NCBI RefSeq assembly: GCF_040581485.1 | Contig: NC_090130.1 | Coordinates: forward strand, 20,849,918 to 20,913,917 | Origin: Linepithema humile | Taxonomy: Eukaryota > Arthropoda > Insecta > Hymenoptera > Formicidae | Length of the DNA: 64,000 bases | Direction: 5' to 3' | Shown: positions 38,000 through 50,900 of the stretch, one piece after another | Numbering within the stretch: position 1 is the first letter of the stretch | How the letters are laid out: the number at the start of each line of letters is the position of its first letter | The notes under the pieces: generated by a model | What the model was told of the DNA's origin: nothing | What the model saw: the letters and a program-made list of their open reading frames with translations, nothing else | Databases searched by the model: none | Program-made: the position numbers and the translations under genes

Positions 38000-38700
38000 G
38001 TGTTATCGATGATTCTCACGGATCTGCCATCCGGTGGCGACGCGCGAGGTCGCCGCTTCAGTTTCGACTTCAGCTCCGGCGCCGGCGCTGAAATCCCCCG
38101 GCCTCCACGCTCCGGAGTATCGGCTCCGGATATCGCGTGCTCCTCATCATGCCAGCCAGCTGGCACGACGGCCCCCTCGCGCGCGTACAGCACACGTGTC
38201 CGTTTTGATATGCCCCGCCGGTGATTCCCACACGCATTTCCCCCCCCCCCCCCCGCGAAATTCGCATTCTTCATGGCAGAGAAAGGTGGACGCTCGCGAA
38301 CGTACGTGCGAACGGGTGTGCGAGGTGTGTGCTGTCGCGCCGCATATCGCGTCGCCTTCCTGCCTTCGACGAAGGTTATCGATCGGCAGTGCTGCGGCAA
38401 GAGCGACCACCAGCGGCCGACCGGCACAGCGCGTGGCGTCGCACCGGGTCGCGGAGCGTGTACTGTGTATGAAAGGCCGGCGGAGTGCCGACGATACGAA
38501 TCTCGTCGATTCGCAGACATCGCCGTAGACCGTTCGTGTGGATTACGTGCACATCGAGCCGGTAATTAAATTATCGTCACTGTCATCTGGTTTGGATTAA
38601 TGTGAGTCATTAGCGTCGCGCGCCCGACACGTAACGCGCGTGTCGTATTCGTTTGCCGCGCGGTCGCGGCTGCATTGCTGCGTGCGATTCGGCTGAACTA
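38000..38700. promoter_or_regulatory. CpG-rich patch with a 14-base C run
   Basis: A sharp local rise in G+C and CpG in otherwise AT-rich DNA, including an unbroken C run near 38,239-38,252. It supports open frames in all six readings, none with family resemblance or codon bias. A promoter or alternative first exon is a reasonable guess, with no direct proof. Confidence 0.35.
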
Positions 38701-40425
38701 TTCGATCGCAAGGGGTTATTTCAAAGCGAATCGACAAGAAGAACTGTGCTCAAAGTGTGTCTTCGTCCTCGTCAATTTGGCAAATCTTGTTTGTCAATCA
38801 CTGAAAAGAGTGATATTGCATCGCGTATTCATTACATACGCTTATCTCGACGGAAGTCGCTCAAGTAACGTGATATTCTGTTATGTGTGTAATGATACCC
38901 ATAAAAATAATACAACCACGAGGACGTTATCTTTTTTTATGCGGACATAGAGTAGCTACGGAATTTGCGGCAAAAGCTTGTAGACAGTAATATTTATGAA
39001 TGAACGCTGTAGAACGTGTTCGTGTCGCTAAAAAAATTCCCACGCAATCTTTACGTCACGCAATCTTAATTACTCGCCCATGTTAAGCAAATACGATAGT
39101 GCCGCTTGTTTTAACAAAAGTGAGACGCCGTCAAATGCAATTTGATTTTTTCAGGTGTTAATTTGCGTGCTTTATTAAATTTTTCCTCGAGAATTTTGTT
39201 TGGCTAAAAAGGCTCATAACGCTCTACTTAACGAAAATTATATACGGCAGCGTCAATCGATCGGCGAAATAATAGAAAAGAAGTGTCCGTGCATGTGTAT
39301 AATTTGCTGGAATAATTTATGGCGGTTATAGGAGAAACGATAAAAAGTGTTGCTATTTGTAGATAGAGAAAAATAATAAATTTTCTCGCGCCTAGAACCT
39401 TGAAAAATAGTATCACGAGTTTTACACGCTGCGTAAGCAAATGCAAATTCGCGATGCTTAAAAATATATACAACGTGAGCGGTGAGGCAATAACATAATA
39501 TTTGCAGATATAACTTGGCTAGATGTATTTACGTAGTATTTTTTGACCTTAAATCGCCATAACACGCAATTTTATTCTTTACGTAAGAACCGTTTACGGA
39601 GCGCAGTAATGCGCGGCGCCGCGACGTGGCGGAATGCATAGTGTTTGCGATTAGCGTTGCTTTTGCAATAGTCTTTAAAAAAATCCAGCTTGTACGCATG
39701 TATGTGTGATGTTGTCAGAAAGTGATTTTTACCATAAAACTATCAGTAAATTGATAAAGGAATATTAGTAAAAAAGTTGAGGAATATTACGGCGTAATTA
39801 TGCCTTTTTTATTATTATTGTATCTCTGCTTCAAGATAAAAAAATATCTCGGTTCACGGAGAAATTTTCTCCCGTTTGTTTTGAAATTGCATTGTAGCTT
39901 TATTTAGTTTGATTGAATAACCGAGAGTCCGCATAAGGACGAATATCTTCGTTTGTATGGGCGCGCGGGGCCCTTGCAAGGACAGCAGCCTTTTTAACGT
40001 TTTCCAACGCGCAGCTCGCGTATTTTTAACTAATTATCATTTATAGATGCGTATTTTATTGTGCCAGATTTTTCCCAGGCTGATTATTTCTGAAACTCGT
40101 GTAGCGACGATTGATTTAGACTTGTATTGATTACGCTTGCTATAAATGAATTTTAAATGCCGAAATTGATTCTCGTAATTACGTAATTGATTGAAAATAG
40201 TGGTGCGCATAAATGAGCCGCGGTACGTCTGCAAAAAGACGTAAAAAAAAGTGCAAAGAGTTATGTATATGCAATTAATAACGTCGGATTAGATTTATCT
40301 TAATAAATGAGGCGAGGAGACTCGCGAATAAGGCAAAGTGATCATAAATAAAGCGGGGATAAAGATTAATTTGCGAGTCTCGCGTCTTCTTCTAGAAAGG
40401 AATCAGAGGGACAGTTTGGTCCATT

Positions 40426-40480
40426 TCGGCTCGCCTTGACTTGGCGCAATTTGACTCCCGCTGACTCGATTCGGCACGTT
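40426..40480. repeat. Degenerate GAGCCGAA / CCAAGTCAA repeats (minus orientation)
   Basis: The reverse complement reads CGAATCGAGTCAGC ... CCAAGTCAAGGCGAGCCGAA, made of the same 8-10 base words as the array at 42,955-43,085. Confidence 0.45.
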
Positions 40481-42954
40481 CAGGTACTGACGGAGGGCAA
40501 CGACGCGATTCCTCGTCTCCCGCGTATCATCTTTCCCCCGCCATTTGCCCCACGGAACGCATCTCTCTTTATTGACCGGCATAAAAGCCGCTTTGCGACT
40601 GTTGAGGCCCGTCCAGACGGATTTGCATAGCCGCGTAAAGCGCATGAAAAAAAAAAAAAATAATAAAGCAGTCGCGCGTCCAATAAGAGGAATGCGATGT
40701 AATATATAAACATCTTTTGCATCTTACGCAAAGCCGACCTAGATAGCTAATTTTTTCGCGCATAAATATATGCAATTATACAAATCTCCGTCTTGATGGG
40801 CTTTAATATTTCCTGTTGAACGTTTGCTAGCAACAACACACACGTATTAGACGTATCTTTAATTTGCTGGAAAAAATTGCAACCGCTTGGCAAATATGTG
40901 GAAGCTTGCAAACCGCTATCAGACGTTCTTGTACACGCAACCAGTAATACCTCGTGCTGCATCGCCAACAGTTTGGAATGCTGGATGTAAATGTCAAACT
41001 GTATAGATTATAAGTTACATTTTGACGCGATGAGATAATAAAAATTAACGAAAGCGACAATGATAATCGCAATAATAGTGATAATAACTATTTCTCCAAT
41101 TCACTCGCTTATCAGACTTATTGCTCGTCGGACTTTACCCAATAATTATTACAATAATGATAAAAAATATTCCTCAAATTCACCAGTACTGTTTCTTTCA
41201 TTTACAATTATGAATTATGCGCGGCTTATATGAATTATGAATTATGCGCGTCCGTCGCATTTATCATGATGCGTTCAGCAGGTTCTTTAAACTTTGTTGG
41301 CAGCATCAGTACAAAGCGTTAATGTAGCGCCGACTTCTGCTGAAATGCAGACATTCTTTCTCCCTTTCTTCCCTCCGTTCGCACTTGCAAGAAACCAGTT
41401 GCGATTTTTCACGCGGTGGGAACTAGAAGCCGCTCCCTACTATAAATAGCCTTCGGGTTCATTCTCGGTCTGCGATGCCGGCATCCGATGTGACCGGCGG
41501 TGGTGGCAGCGTCTGGACCGGCACCATATCAATATATGTATATATATATGTGTCTGACAGTCTCTTTTTTTTGTCACGCGCATATAATCAGTTGATAAAA
41601 CTCCGCTCTCTTACGCCGTAAATTGGTGGTCGAAAAAAGATAAATAAACACGCGGGAAAAAAGATGTATGTTTAGATAGACAAGTGCGCGAGATGGGGGC
41701 GCGACTTTTAAAAAAGAAAAAGAAAGGAAGAAGATATATAGGGTCACATAATTTGCATCGAAATTTTTACTAAACGAAAAAAAGTGATCCCTTACGAAAG
41801 ATTGACCGTTTTCTCGGCGCGAGGCGTGACGCGCGGCGATAAATTTGAGGTGCATAAGATTAATGCGGTCCATGCCTGTCTTCCTAAATTGTAATAGAAT
41901 AGCATGCAGATGTATCTGCGTCTTTTTGTGGAGAAGTTTACCGTGGTATTATATTATGATATATATATATATATAAAACTTTAACGAATGATGTACATAA
42001 TTGGAATTAAAAAGCTTTGAGGAAAGCTGTGACACATTAGTAAAGTAAAGTTTACTTACATATATTTATTGAATTCTCGCTACTTGATAATATAATCTTA
42101 TCGAGAAAGGCGGTATATTTGCTATTCGTTAGCGTTTAAACAAAGCGGCCTCTATTTTAGCTAGTTTACCATAAATTTACAATTCAACGTTAATCGCATT
42201 TTATTTTGACGCGTCATAAATTATCAACCTTGATTAGAATGTCGCAGACATCTTTGCGAAGGCCGTGTAATAAATATACATCTAGAAAAATTGCGATGCC
42301 GATGACGGGAAGATAAGATCGTGAAACATAATATAGTGAAATTTCGCGCAGAGCGCGAGACGGGAATCGAAGGTCGCGAAAAAGCGATATGCATGCGTTG
42401 TAAATAGATCGTATCGTTCTAACACTGGTTTCCTTGCCCCATCGCCCTACAAGTGAGTCTTATCTCGCATCGTCCAAGACAGGTCTCACTTGCAAATTAC
42501 GTCACGCAAGACGAACGCGTGGAGCGTGATTTATTTAAAATCGTTACGTAGAAATTGTAGTCGAAAGAAAATGGAAAAACAGTTCGAAATAGCTCTAACT
42601 TCGGTGACTGATTCGTGCTCATTAGTGCGCATTCAAAGAAAGGACAGAATAGACAGGACAATTTGTAACGAGCATCGCGAGCAAGCGATGCAAGCATGCG
42701 ATATGCAACAGCACGCATGAAATTACAAAACATCGTCAATTGTGTGTGCGCGCTCGGAGCGAGAGAAGCGCTTCCCTTTTTTTTATTTTGGATTCTTTTA
42801 TCAAATATATTGTTGCCCGCGAAAGAACGATAAGAAGAAAGAATGATAATGGATGAATGAGATGGTGTTTAATTTTGATAAATCGAAGTCCATTTCTGTC
42901 TAGCTAAAATAAGCATAAAGACAAAAAGAAATCACTATTTAGTCATTCGAGGCG

Positions 42955-43085
42955 GGACGCACTAAGCCGAATCGAGCTGTGCTGAAACAGGCCAAGCCGT
43001 GACTAGCCAAGTCAACTCAAAACGAGCCGAGTTAAACCGAATCAAGTCGAATCGAGCCGAATTCAAATGAACCAAGCCGTGCCGC
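42955..43085. repeat. Degenerate minisatellite of AGCCGAATC-like words
   Basis: Around a dozen variants of AAGCCGA / CGAGCCGA / AACCGAATC / CAAGTCGAATC occur over 130 bases. The unit is 8-12 bases and strongly diverged. Confidence 0.55.
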
Positions 43086-44242
43086 AGCCGGCTCACACCG
43101 CGCCGGCAAAGCATGTGGCCAGTCCCCGTCTATCTGTCGCATACGTCGGATTGCCTTCTTGAAGAAGTGTTACTTATTTTGAACCATTTATTTTTTTTGG
43201 TGACTTTGAGACACTATCTGTTTGTAGAAATATTGTTTGTCTTAAACTGTTGTGATTATTAATTATCAATGGTATGCGATTGGTATGTAATTGGTATGTA
43301 AATATTTAATGTAGTAATTAAATGATTTGGCATGGCTCGACTGATTTTGCATGACAAAAGTAAGAAAAATTGATATATTTTATATCGTTATAAAATTAAA
43401 CGCTTCAAAATTTTTATTTTCAGCGTTATTCAAAACTTTTCGTTATATTAACTTAATTTTTTTTTCAGTAAAAAAATGTTTCAGTAAAATAAATATTTAT
43501 TACTTTATAATGCCACGTAGCATATTAATTTATATGAGATAATTATATAATACAATCTTATATAAATTTATAAATTTGATGAGATGCAAGATTTATATAT
43601 CATTTTATACAGAAAATTTTGCATAAAGTTAATAAAGCAGTAAAATAAAAACGAAAAAAGTAAATGGCAACTAATAAAATAACGATCCGTCGATCAATAA
43701 TTTTTAACCGTTTTTTCTTTTGGCTCTCGGTGCGAAGACAATTGTATCAATCATAATCCACGCGGGCTTCATTAATTTGAATAAGCCTCATGTGTGTTAA
43801 AAGGCACACGAGCGTAAGATTTGATTGAATTCAATATTAAACTTTACAGTTTATTCTACACACGAACACATTTCCTTTCTCTTTCTCTCACATAACGCAG
43901 TCCATGCGTGCAATTGCGAGAAATATCATGAACGATGTTATTTTAGCATACATAATTTATTATACGTAGTTTATTAGCATGCATAATTAATTTGTCATAG
44001 AATTTTATATGCGCATAATTCCTCAAGGTCGTCGCAGTTTTAAATACTGTTTAATCATTCAAGAATTTAAAATAAAAATACTCGTTAAAAAATACTCGAT
44101 AAGATGAAACTGGGAGCAAAATGTCGAAAATAAAAACATAAATAACAAAAATAGTAAAGACATAAAAATAAATACCTAATTAATACTTAATTCAACTCAT
44201 GTACTAATAATATAAATGTCACATGCTAATTTTTTTTTCCAG

Positions 44243-44608
44243 TTATCACAGTTCTGCCGAGAAGTCGATGTAAAAGCACACTCAGAGTGTTCAGAGGCCT
44301 AACGAGCGGTTCGATCGTCTTTACTAGTGCCGGACGCTCAAACTAGAAATATCTGTGTACTCGAGTGAACCGCGCGTAATTCTAATAGTGTTTTTTTTTA
44401 AACAAAAAAAAATGACGATAAAAAAATTTTCGTGACAACGACGTCAGAATCGATGGAATATTATTAAAACGATTGTCGTCACGAAGTGCGTGAATTAAAA
44501 GTCAATAAAGCAATACCGCTGCTTATAAAGGTGTTAATTGAAGTTAATTGAAGCTTTCGCGAGAAGTATCGTCGTAATACGAATAAGGCAGGATAATCTC
44601 GCGGAAAA
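44243..44608 (+). promoter_or_regulatory. Probable 5' leader exon of the cation transporter, with three short upstream ORFs
   Basis: A strong acceptor (TTTTTTTTTCCAG ending at 44242) precedes the leader, suggesting an upstream non-coding exon. The leader has three upstream start codons, each closed within the leader: ATG-TAA at 44268-44273, a seven-codon frame at 44412-44435, and a four-codon frame at 44453-44467. Such uORFs usually lower translation of the main frame. Confidence 0.5.
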
Positions 44609-47165
44609 ATGGCGTATGACGACGTTATCCTTCGAATGGGCGAGTTCGGTCGCTATCAGCGCAGGGTCTACCTCCTACTCTGTCTTCCAGCGATATCATG
44701 CGCCTTTCACAAGCTAGCCGGCGTGTTCCTCGGTGCCAAAATGAATTCAAGGTACACATTTTTTTCACATCGTGAAAGTGCAATTACATAACGGCGAAAT
44801 GTAACGAGGAATTTACGATAAATCGAACAACTCTCCTTGTCTCAGGTGTTTACTGCCGCACGAATTCGCGATGAACGCGACATTCCAGCTGAGCCAGGAC
44901 GTATTAAACGCGAGCTACCCGTGGGACCCCGAGCTTCAAGGGTGGTCGCAATGTCTGAGCCTTGACCTTACCGGCGCCGCGAACGGCACGATCGTTGAGA
45001 GATCAATTGGCGGCGACGGCGCCGCAGGGAAAGGGATCAGTTGCAAGGAATACGTGTACGACAGAAGCGTGTACAAAAGCACAACCACTTCCGAGGTACA
45101 GAGTAGCAATTATCTGTCGTGAGGCTGCCTTAGTATTTCCCCCCCCCCCTCCTTCGATGATTGCTGTAAATTAGGCTCGAGTGAAAATTGAATGGGCATG
45201 AATTCGATTTGAAAGATGTGCGTTTCAACGATAGACGACGAATGACACGGTTTCCTCTCTTCACAGTGGGACTTGGTCTGCGATAAGGCGTGGCTGAGAG
45301 CGACGGGGGACGCGTTGTTCATGGTAGGAGTCATGCTTGGCTCGATGATATTCGGCGGTTTGTCCGATAAATATGGTCGTAGACCAATTTTCTTCCTGTC
45401 TTTAGTCATACAGCTGGTCGGCGGTGTACTAGTCGCTGTCGCGCCCGAGCTTATTTCCTACGTAATCTTCAGGCTGATCGTCGGCTCGACCACTAGTGGG
45501 GTGTTCCTGGTAGCTTACGTTATAGGTAATTGGACTCGCTTGAGCGGCGCGTCAAATGAAAAGAAAAGCGCAAACGCACCTGGCGCCGGTCTGCATTAAT
45601 AAACTTCCACCTTTCCAGCTTTGGAGATGGTCGGGCCGAAAAAGCGATTGGTAGCTGGAGTGGGCTGCCAATTGTTTTTCACCACCGGATACATACTTAC
45701 CGCCGGCTTCGCCTATTTCATTACCGATTGGAGAATGCTGCAAATAGCCATTACGGTACCGAGCATCGCGTTTCTACTTTATTGGTGGTACGACTTAATG
45801 TTAGATGTTCTACGTAACGTACGTAATTCCAGTGGGTGTTACGATTCACACGGTGATCCAATTCCGGAACAGGTTCATTCCCGAATCCGCGCGATGGCTC
45901 CTGACGAAGGGCCGCCACCAGGAAGCGAAGGATTTGCTGCAACGCGCTTCCCTGGAGAACGGCGTGGAGATGCCCAGCGAAACTCTGGACACGCTTCTCA
46001 ACAACAACAGCGAGGACAGCAAGCCTGATATGAGGAAGCCCTCGCTGTTCGATCTGTTCCGCTATCCGAACTTAAGGCGGAAGAGCATTCTCTTGTTTTT
46101 CAACTGGTACAGTCGCTTCCGCGCAATTGGCTCCTCGATATTTCTGCTTTGCAGCACTCGGGCCTTTTGCATTGAATTTTATTCAATTGTTTGCACAGGC
46201 TCGTCAACAGCGGCACGTACTACGGACTCTCTTGGCACGCGTCCAACCTCGGCGGTAACGATTACGTTAATTTTGTAATATCTGGATTAGTGGAGGTGCC
46301 AGCGTACACGTTCCTCATCTTCACTCTGAACCGATGGGGCAGGAAAATCATTCTTTGCGGCTGCATGATGTTGTCCGGATTGGCATTGCTCGCTACATTA
46401 TTTGTTCCTGCCGGTAAATGCAACTTAATGGCGCTCAATTTCAAATTTATATATGAACGCTTAAGATTGTGCTGAAAATCCATTAAAAAAAATTTTGCAA
46501 TTATTACGAATAAAGATTTATTCTCGCCTTTTCTTTCCAGATACACCGTGGTTAATCGTTACCTTGGCGATGATAGGAAAACTTGCTATCACATCCTCTT
46601 ACGGCGCAATTTATGTGTTCACCGCTGAGCAATTTCCAACAGTCATCCGAAACGTCGGACTGGGAGCAAGTTCTACTTTTGCTCGAATTGGCGGAGTAAT
46701 CGCGCCATATGTCAATCATCTAGTACGTTAAAATATTTATTACGCACTTCTCCCGATCTCTATAGCAAAGCTGCCCTCAAACTGTCACGTTATATCTAAT
46801 TGTTTTAGTCGGAGATATGGACGCCATTACCACTCGTTATTTTCGGAGCCAGTGCCTTATTGGGCGGATTAATGTCCCTTCTTCTTCCCGAAACGTTGAA
46901 TAAAAAATTACCCGAATCGATTCAAGACGGGGAGCTCTTTGGAAAGTGAGTTCTTTTTAACTTTCATGTTCTGTGCCGTTTGTCTCGTGCAATTTTTTTA
47001 CACGAGAGAAGTAAAACGTTAAATCAATTTTTGCTCAGGAAAACGTCAAAGAAAAAGAAGAAGAAGCAGCAATTGGATATCAACCAACTGCATGAGGTGG
47101 ATGTAATAAAGCCGTTAAAGCCACAGGAGAAGCAGAACGGCGTGCACGAGAAACAGAACGGATGA
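44609..47165 (+). CDS. Organic cation transporter-like MFS protein (SLC22 family)
   Basis: A complete 571-residue member of the SLC22/organic cation transporter branch of the major facilitator superfamily, a plasma-membrane carrier of small organic ions. Exons are 44609-44751, 44846-45095, 45267-45525, 45619-45787, 45873-46106, 46199-46413, 46541-46722, 46809-46945 and 47039-47165 (1,716 nt). The large extracellular loop after TM1 has several N-glycosylation sequons (NAT, NAS, NGT) and Cys residues. The MFS motif GGLSDKYGRRPIF lies between TM2 and TM3, and the family signature RFIPESARWLLTKGR-type motif follows TM6. The SYGAIYVFTAEQFPTVIRNVGLG segment in TM10-11 is typical (shown here from 46577 on). 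The C-terminus is a Lys-rich cytosolic tail. The substrate cannot be read from sequence. Confidence 0.93.
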
Positions 47166-47927
47166 CAGTAATTTTATGAAAACTGATATTCGGTATTACA
47201 CTCAAAATATGTATTCGATTTCCGTCTGATCATGTGTTAAATGTCTGCCCTGTGCAGCACATATGCCTACGGAGAACTAGGCGTAATACAATGTTCATCG
47301 GAGATTTTGATCCAAATTTTCGTATCTACAAATAATCTAATTACTCGCTCACGTTTCCGTCGATATATGGATTGAGCTAATATAATCTCAATTATCGGAA
47401 TACCGTTACACACGGAAATATGAAAGTTAATTAACCGTCAGAAGAAACGTATATATATTTCGCGTTTTAATACTTCGAAAATAGCTGCGACGATGCTGTT
47501 TACTTTCGCGCCAACACAACGCATTGCGTTAATTATAGAATATAAGGATTCTGCCGGCATACATATCATTATTCAAACATCTGAAGGTTCTTTATAAAGA
47601 GTGACCACGAGTTATGTATGAAATATTGCAACTTATCAATATAAAAACTTTTTGCTAGTATTTGCTGTTCACCTGACTTTAATCCGTGCACACCTGATTA
47701 ATTATCACTTGTCAGTAGTAATTGCACAGAGATAAAACTTTCCGATAAAATTGCTCATTAATTACGACGAGATTATGCTAAAGACTCTACATTTGCGAAA
47801 GAATCTGAAACGAATGAAGTGAAAGGATGCAAAGAGAGACTTTTTTTTATAATATATGCGTCATTTTATTAAATTTTACTAAATAACTTTAATCGAGAAA
47901 AGCTTGATAATATTATATTGTTATAAA
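47166..47927. other. Convergent intergenic region
   Basis: These 762 bases between the transporter stop and the neprilysin stop hold both 3' UTRs. AT-rich; no gene or element was found. Confidence 0.5.
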
Positions 47928-50900
47928 TCACTTCCAGATGTTGCACTTCCTTTCGGGATTCATCGCACTGCCAACCGGGCAATTATAAACTTTGGCGAAG
48001 TCTTCCGAGTTTGAAACAGATCCTATTACCCTCAACCGTCCGGTACTGTGTTCGTCCATTTTGACCCTCCACATAGCCTTTTCTGGATCACTAGCTTCGC
48101 ACCATAACTGTAAATATTATAAATTTTTAATTTAATTATTATCCTTATCTTCTTAGCCCAACTGTTATAATTTTTTGTTAAAATAATGCTCACATTGGCA
48201 AAAGATAAGAAGAAAAGTTGATCATTGGTCAATTCTTCTAAACCTGGTAATACGGTGTCCGGTTTTCCGCACTCCCTTTCCCTCCTCAGATAAGCTCTAT
48301 ATACTGTGTATAATCCCATTGTGTCCGCGATATTGTCACCTATCGTTTGGTTGCCATAGTTCTACAATTTTCGTCAATAAACATGACCGAACGTTTTCAG
48401 AAATGTACGAAAAATAACGGTAATGTAAAGTAGGCCAACACACACCTTTATTTTCTTTTTTGATTTTACATCGACGGGATAATTATTAAATTGTTCCACA
48501 AAGCAATTTGCCCTTTGACCATATGCTTCAGCCATCACAGACAGCCATTCCACAAAATCACCGTTCTTATCGTACAAATGTCCTAAAAATTATTTCTCTT
48601 TTTCTATTTCTTATATTAAATATCTAATTTTGGAATAAAGTAATAAATTTCATAATAAATAAATTTCAATATTTTTGAAGAAATTAAATACTATAATATA
48701 ACGCGATAAATAGAGTTCGGTAAAGATATTATATTTTATAACTTACCAGTGTCGTCAAATCCATGATTAACTTCGTGAGCCATGACAAACCCAATAATAC
48801 CATAATTAATAGCTCTGCAATAAAAATTACATCTTTAAAGTTATGCTAATATAAAATTTAGATGATGTAATTTTACATAAAAATCGCTGATCACGTCGCA
48901 TTAATTTTTTCGAAAATATTTACTTACTGTGGTCGGCTGTAAGCGAAAAATGGACTCTGGAAATCCGCTGCCGAAATAGCTGCCAGTGAAAGAAATGTTA
49001 ATAACAAAATAAATAAATGCAAATCTGTGGAAATTTTAATATAAAAATTTAATTTCACTAAAAGAAATTAACTACCTATACTGTTTTCATTTGGGGCGAA
49101 AAAGGCATTTACAGTCAAAGGACTCATCCACCATCTGTAAATTTAGATAATTTATTTCGTGGAAAAAAATATTTAAAAAAGATATCATAAAGACATCCTA
49201 ACAAATTAAAAAAAAAGATTATCTTAAAAACGTTTTAAAAAGGACATCTTAAAGACATCCTAAAAATATCTTTAATAAAATGTCTTATTTAGGACGCGTT
49301 TTTAGGCTTTTGAGTTAATAAGGATTAAATATTAAATAACTCACGTTTCATCATCATCTTCGTCTTTTGTTAATATTCGTAGTCCTTTCCATCTAATGTA
49401 TCTGCTGTAGCTGAGTGTATTCTCGTAATACGAATTGCCGATCATGAGCTTAAAAACAGAATAATTAAATACAACAAATATCAATAGCAATTATATCAAC
49501 AATTTTTTAGGAACTTACTCCTTGAAAGTATCGTTTGACGATAGTGCTATTTTTATACCAATCTGGATATCCAATGAATTTTTTCATATTCACTAATTTT
49601 GATAAGACAAAGTCCTTGGTATATTCGTCCATCCAATCTGATTCTTTAATCTGATACTCGACTTCCTTTTGTATGTCGTCTACCATGTCCGTTGCCTACA
49701 ATAAAAATACACGGTGGAATCAGTCAAATTCAAATAAATTTTTTCGATTTTATATACAGGGTGATTCAAAATAACCTGATGTCCTTGCAATGCCATATTC
49801 TTGAGCGAATTCTGAGACGATTTTTCCTTTTACAAAATTTTGTCCGAAGCTTAGTTTTCGAGTTATAATTGAAAATAGTTTGCTACTTACGAGTCCGATA
49901 CAACGGACAGGCAGGGACGAGGCAATGCGTCATGAGACGATAGTAAACACTTGACAGTCTCATTATACGTTGTGCGTCCCTGCCTGCCCGTTGTACCGAA
50001 CTCGTAAGTTGCTACCTATTTTCGATTATAACTCAAAAACTAAGCTTTGAACAAAATTTTGTAAAAGGAAAAATCGTCTCAGAATTCGCTCAAGAATATG
50101 GCATTGCAAGGACATCAGGTTATTCTGAATCACCCTGTATAACAAATAATACAAAATACTTACGGTTCTCGTGATATCATCAGAGAAATGTTTTCTCACA
50201 TATTCGTATGCTAAAATATCACTCATCTCTACTTCTTCCACGCAGCTGGATGATCTGTAGCAATATTTATTAATCAAGAAATATAATAGAAGAGCATTAA
50301 TATTTATTAATCTAAATTAAATTTGAATTTACATATTAGAAATAGTCACATGTTAGGATTCATAAAATAAAAGTTCGCGTCAAACCTTTTCTTTTTGTCA
50401 TCTGTTTTCTGTTCTTTTTGATCTTCATCTTCGTCATCATTGCCAACATTTTCCCATGCATAATACAATTGCCTCATTTCGCTCGTGGTAGTTCTTATTA
50501 TTTTACTCAGGAAGTTCCAGTGTATGTAGTTCACTGAAACGTATTTTGCATAAGCGAGGCTATCGACAATAACGGAACGTTTGTTTGCAAAACTCACCGA
50601 TCGTACGACTCGACGTTTCATCTAACAGAGAGACGAGAGCCTCGAAGTAGTCCGCTGAATTGACGTTTAAATTTAAATCGCCATCAATGGCCACATTGGC
50701 TTCGTCGAATAGTTCCGCAATTTTATATATCCAATTAATCTGCGCGGTATTATTGTGACAGTCATATTTATTTAATTTTTCAAAACGTAAAAATCTATAA
50801 TGTGCCGTGAAAATTAAATGAAGGAAATAAAATCAATAAGGAGCGTAAAGAGCCAAAATGCTAGATCTCCGTGCGAAGGTTAGTGAAAACTAAGTTGAAA

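Larger units (their letters stand above)
34237..44242. other. Gene-poor region between intersectin and the cation transporter
   Basis: About 10 kb in which I find no protein, tRNA or rRNA gene. The first kilobase must carry the intersectin 5' leader and promoter. The rest holds a CpG-rich patch (38,000-38,700), a pyrimidine-rich tract (35,755-35,835), inverted and short direct repeats, and AT-rich DNA. It may hold distal promoters or regulatory sequence for the transporter, whose coding start is preceded by an apparent splice acceptor near 44,242. Confidence 0.5.

Noticed and set aside
38034..38528. Overlapping open frames of up to 206 codons on both strands of the CpG-rich patch
   Set aside because: High G+C makes stops rare in all frames; the translations show no family motif, and the C run would encode long Pro or Gly tracts.
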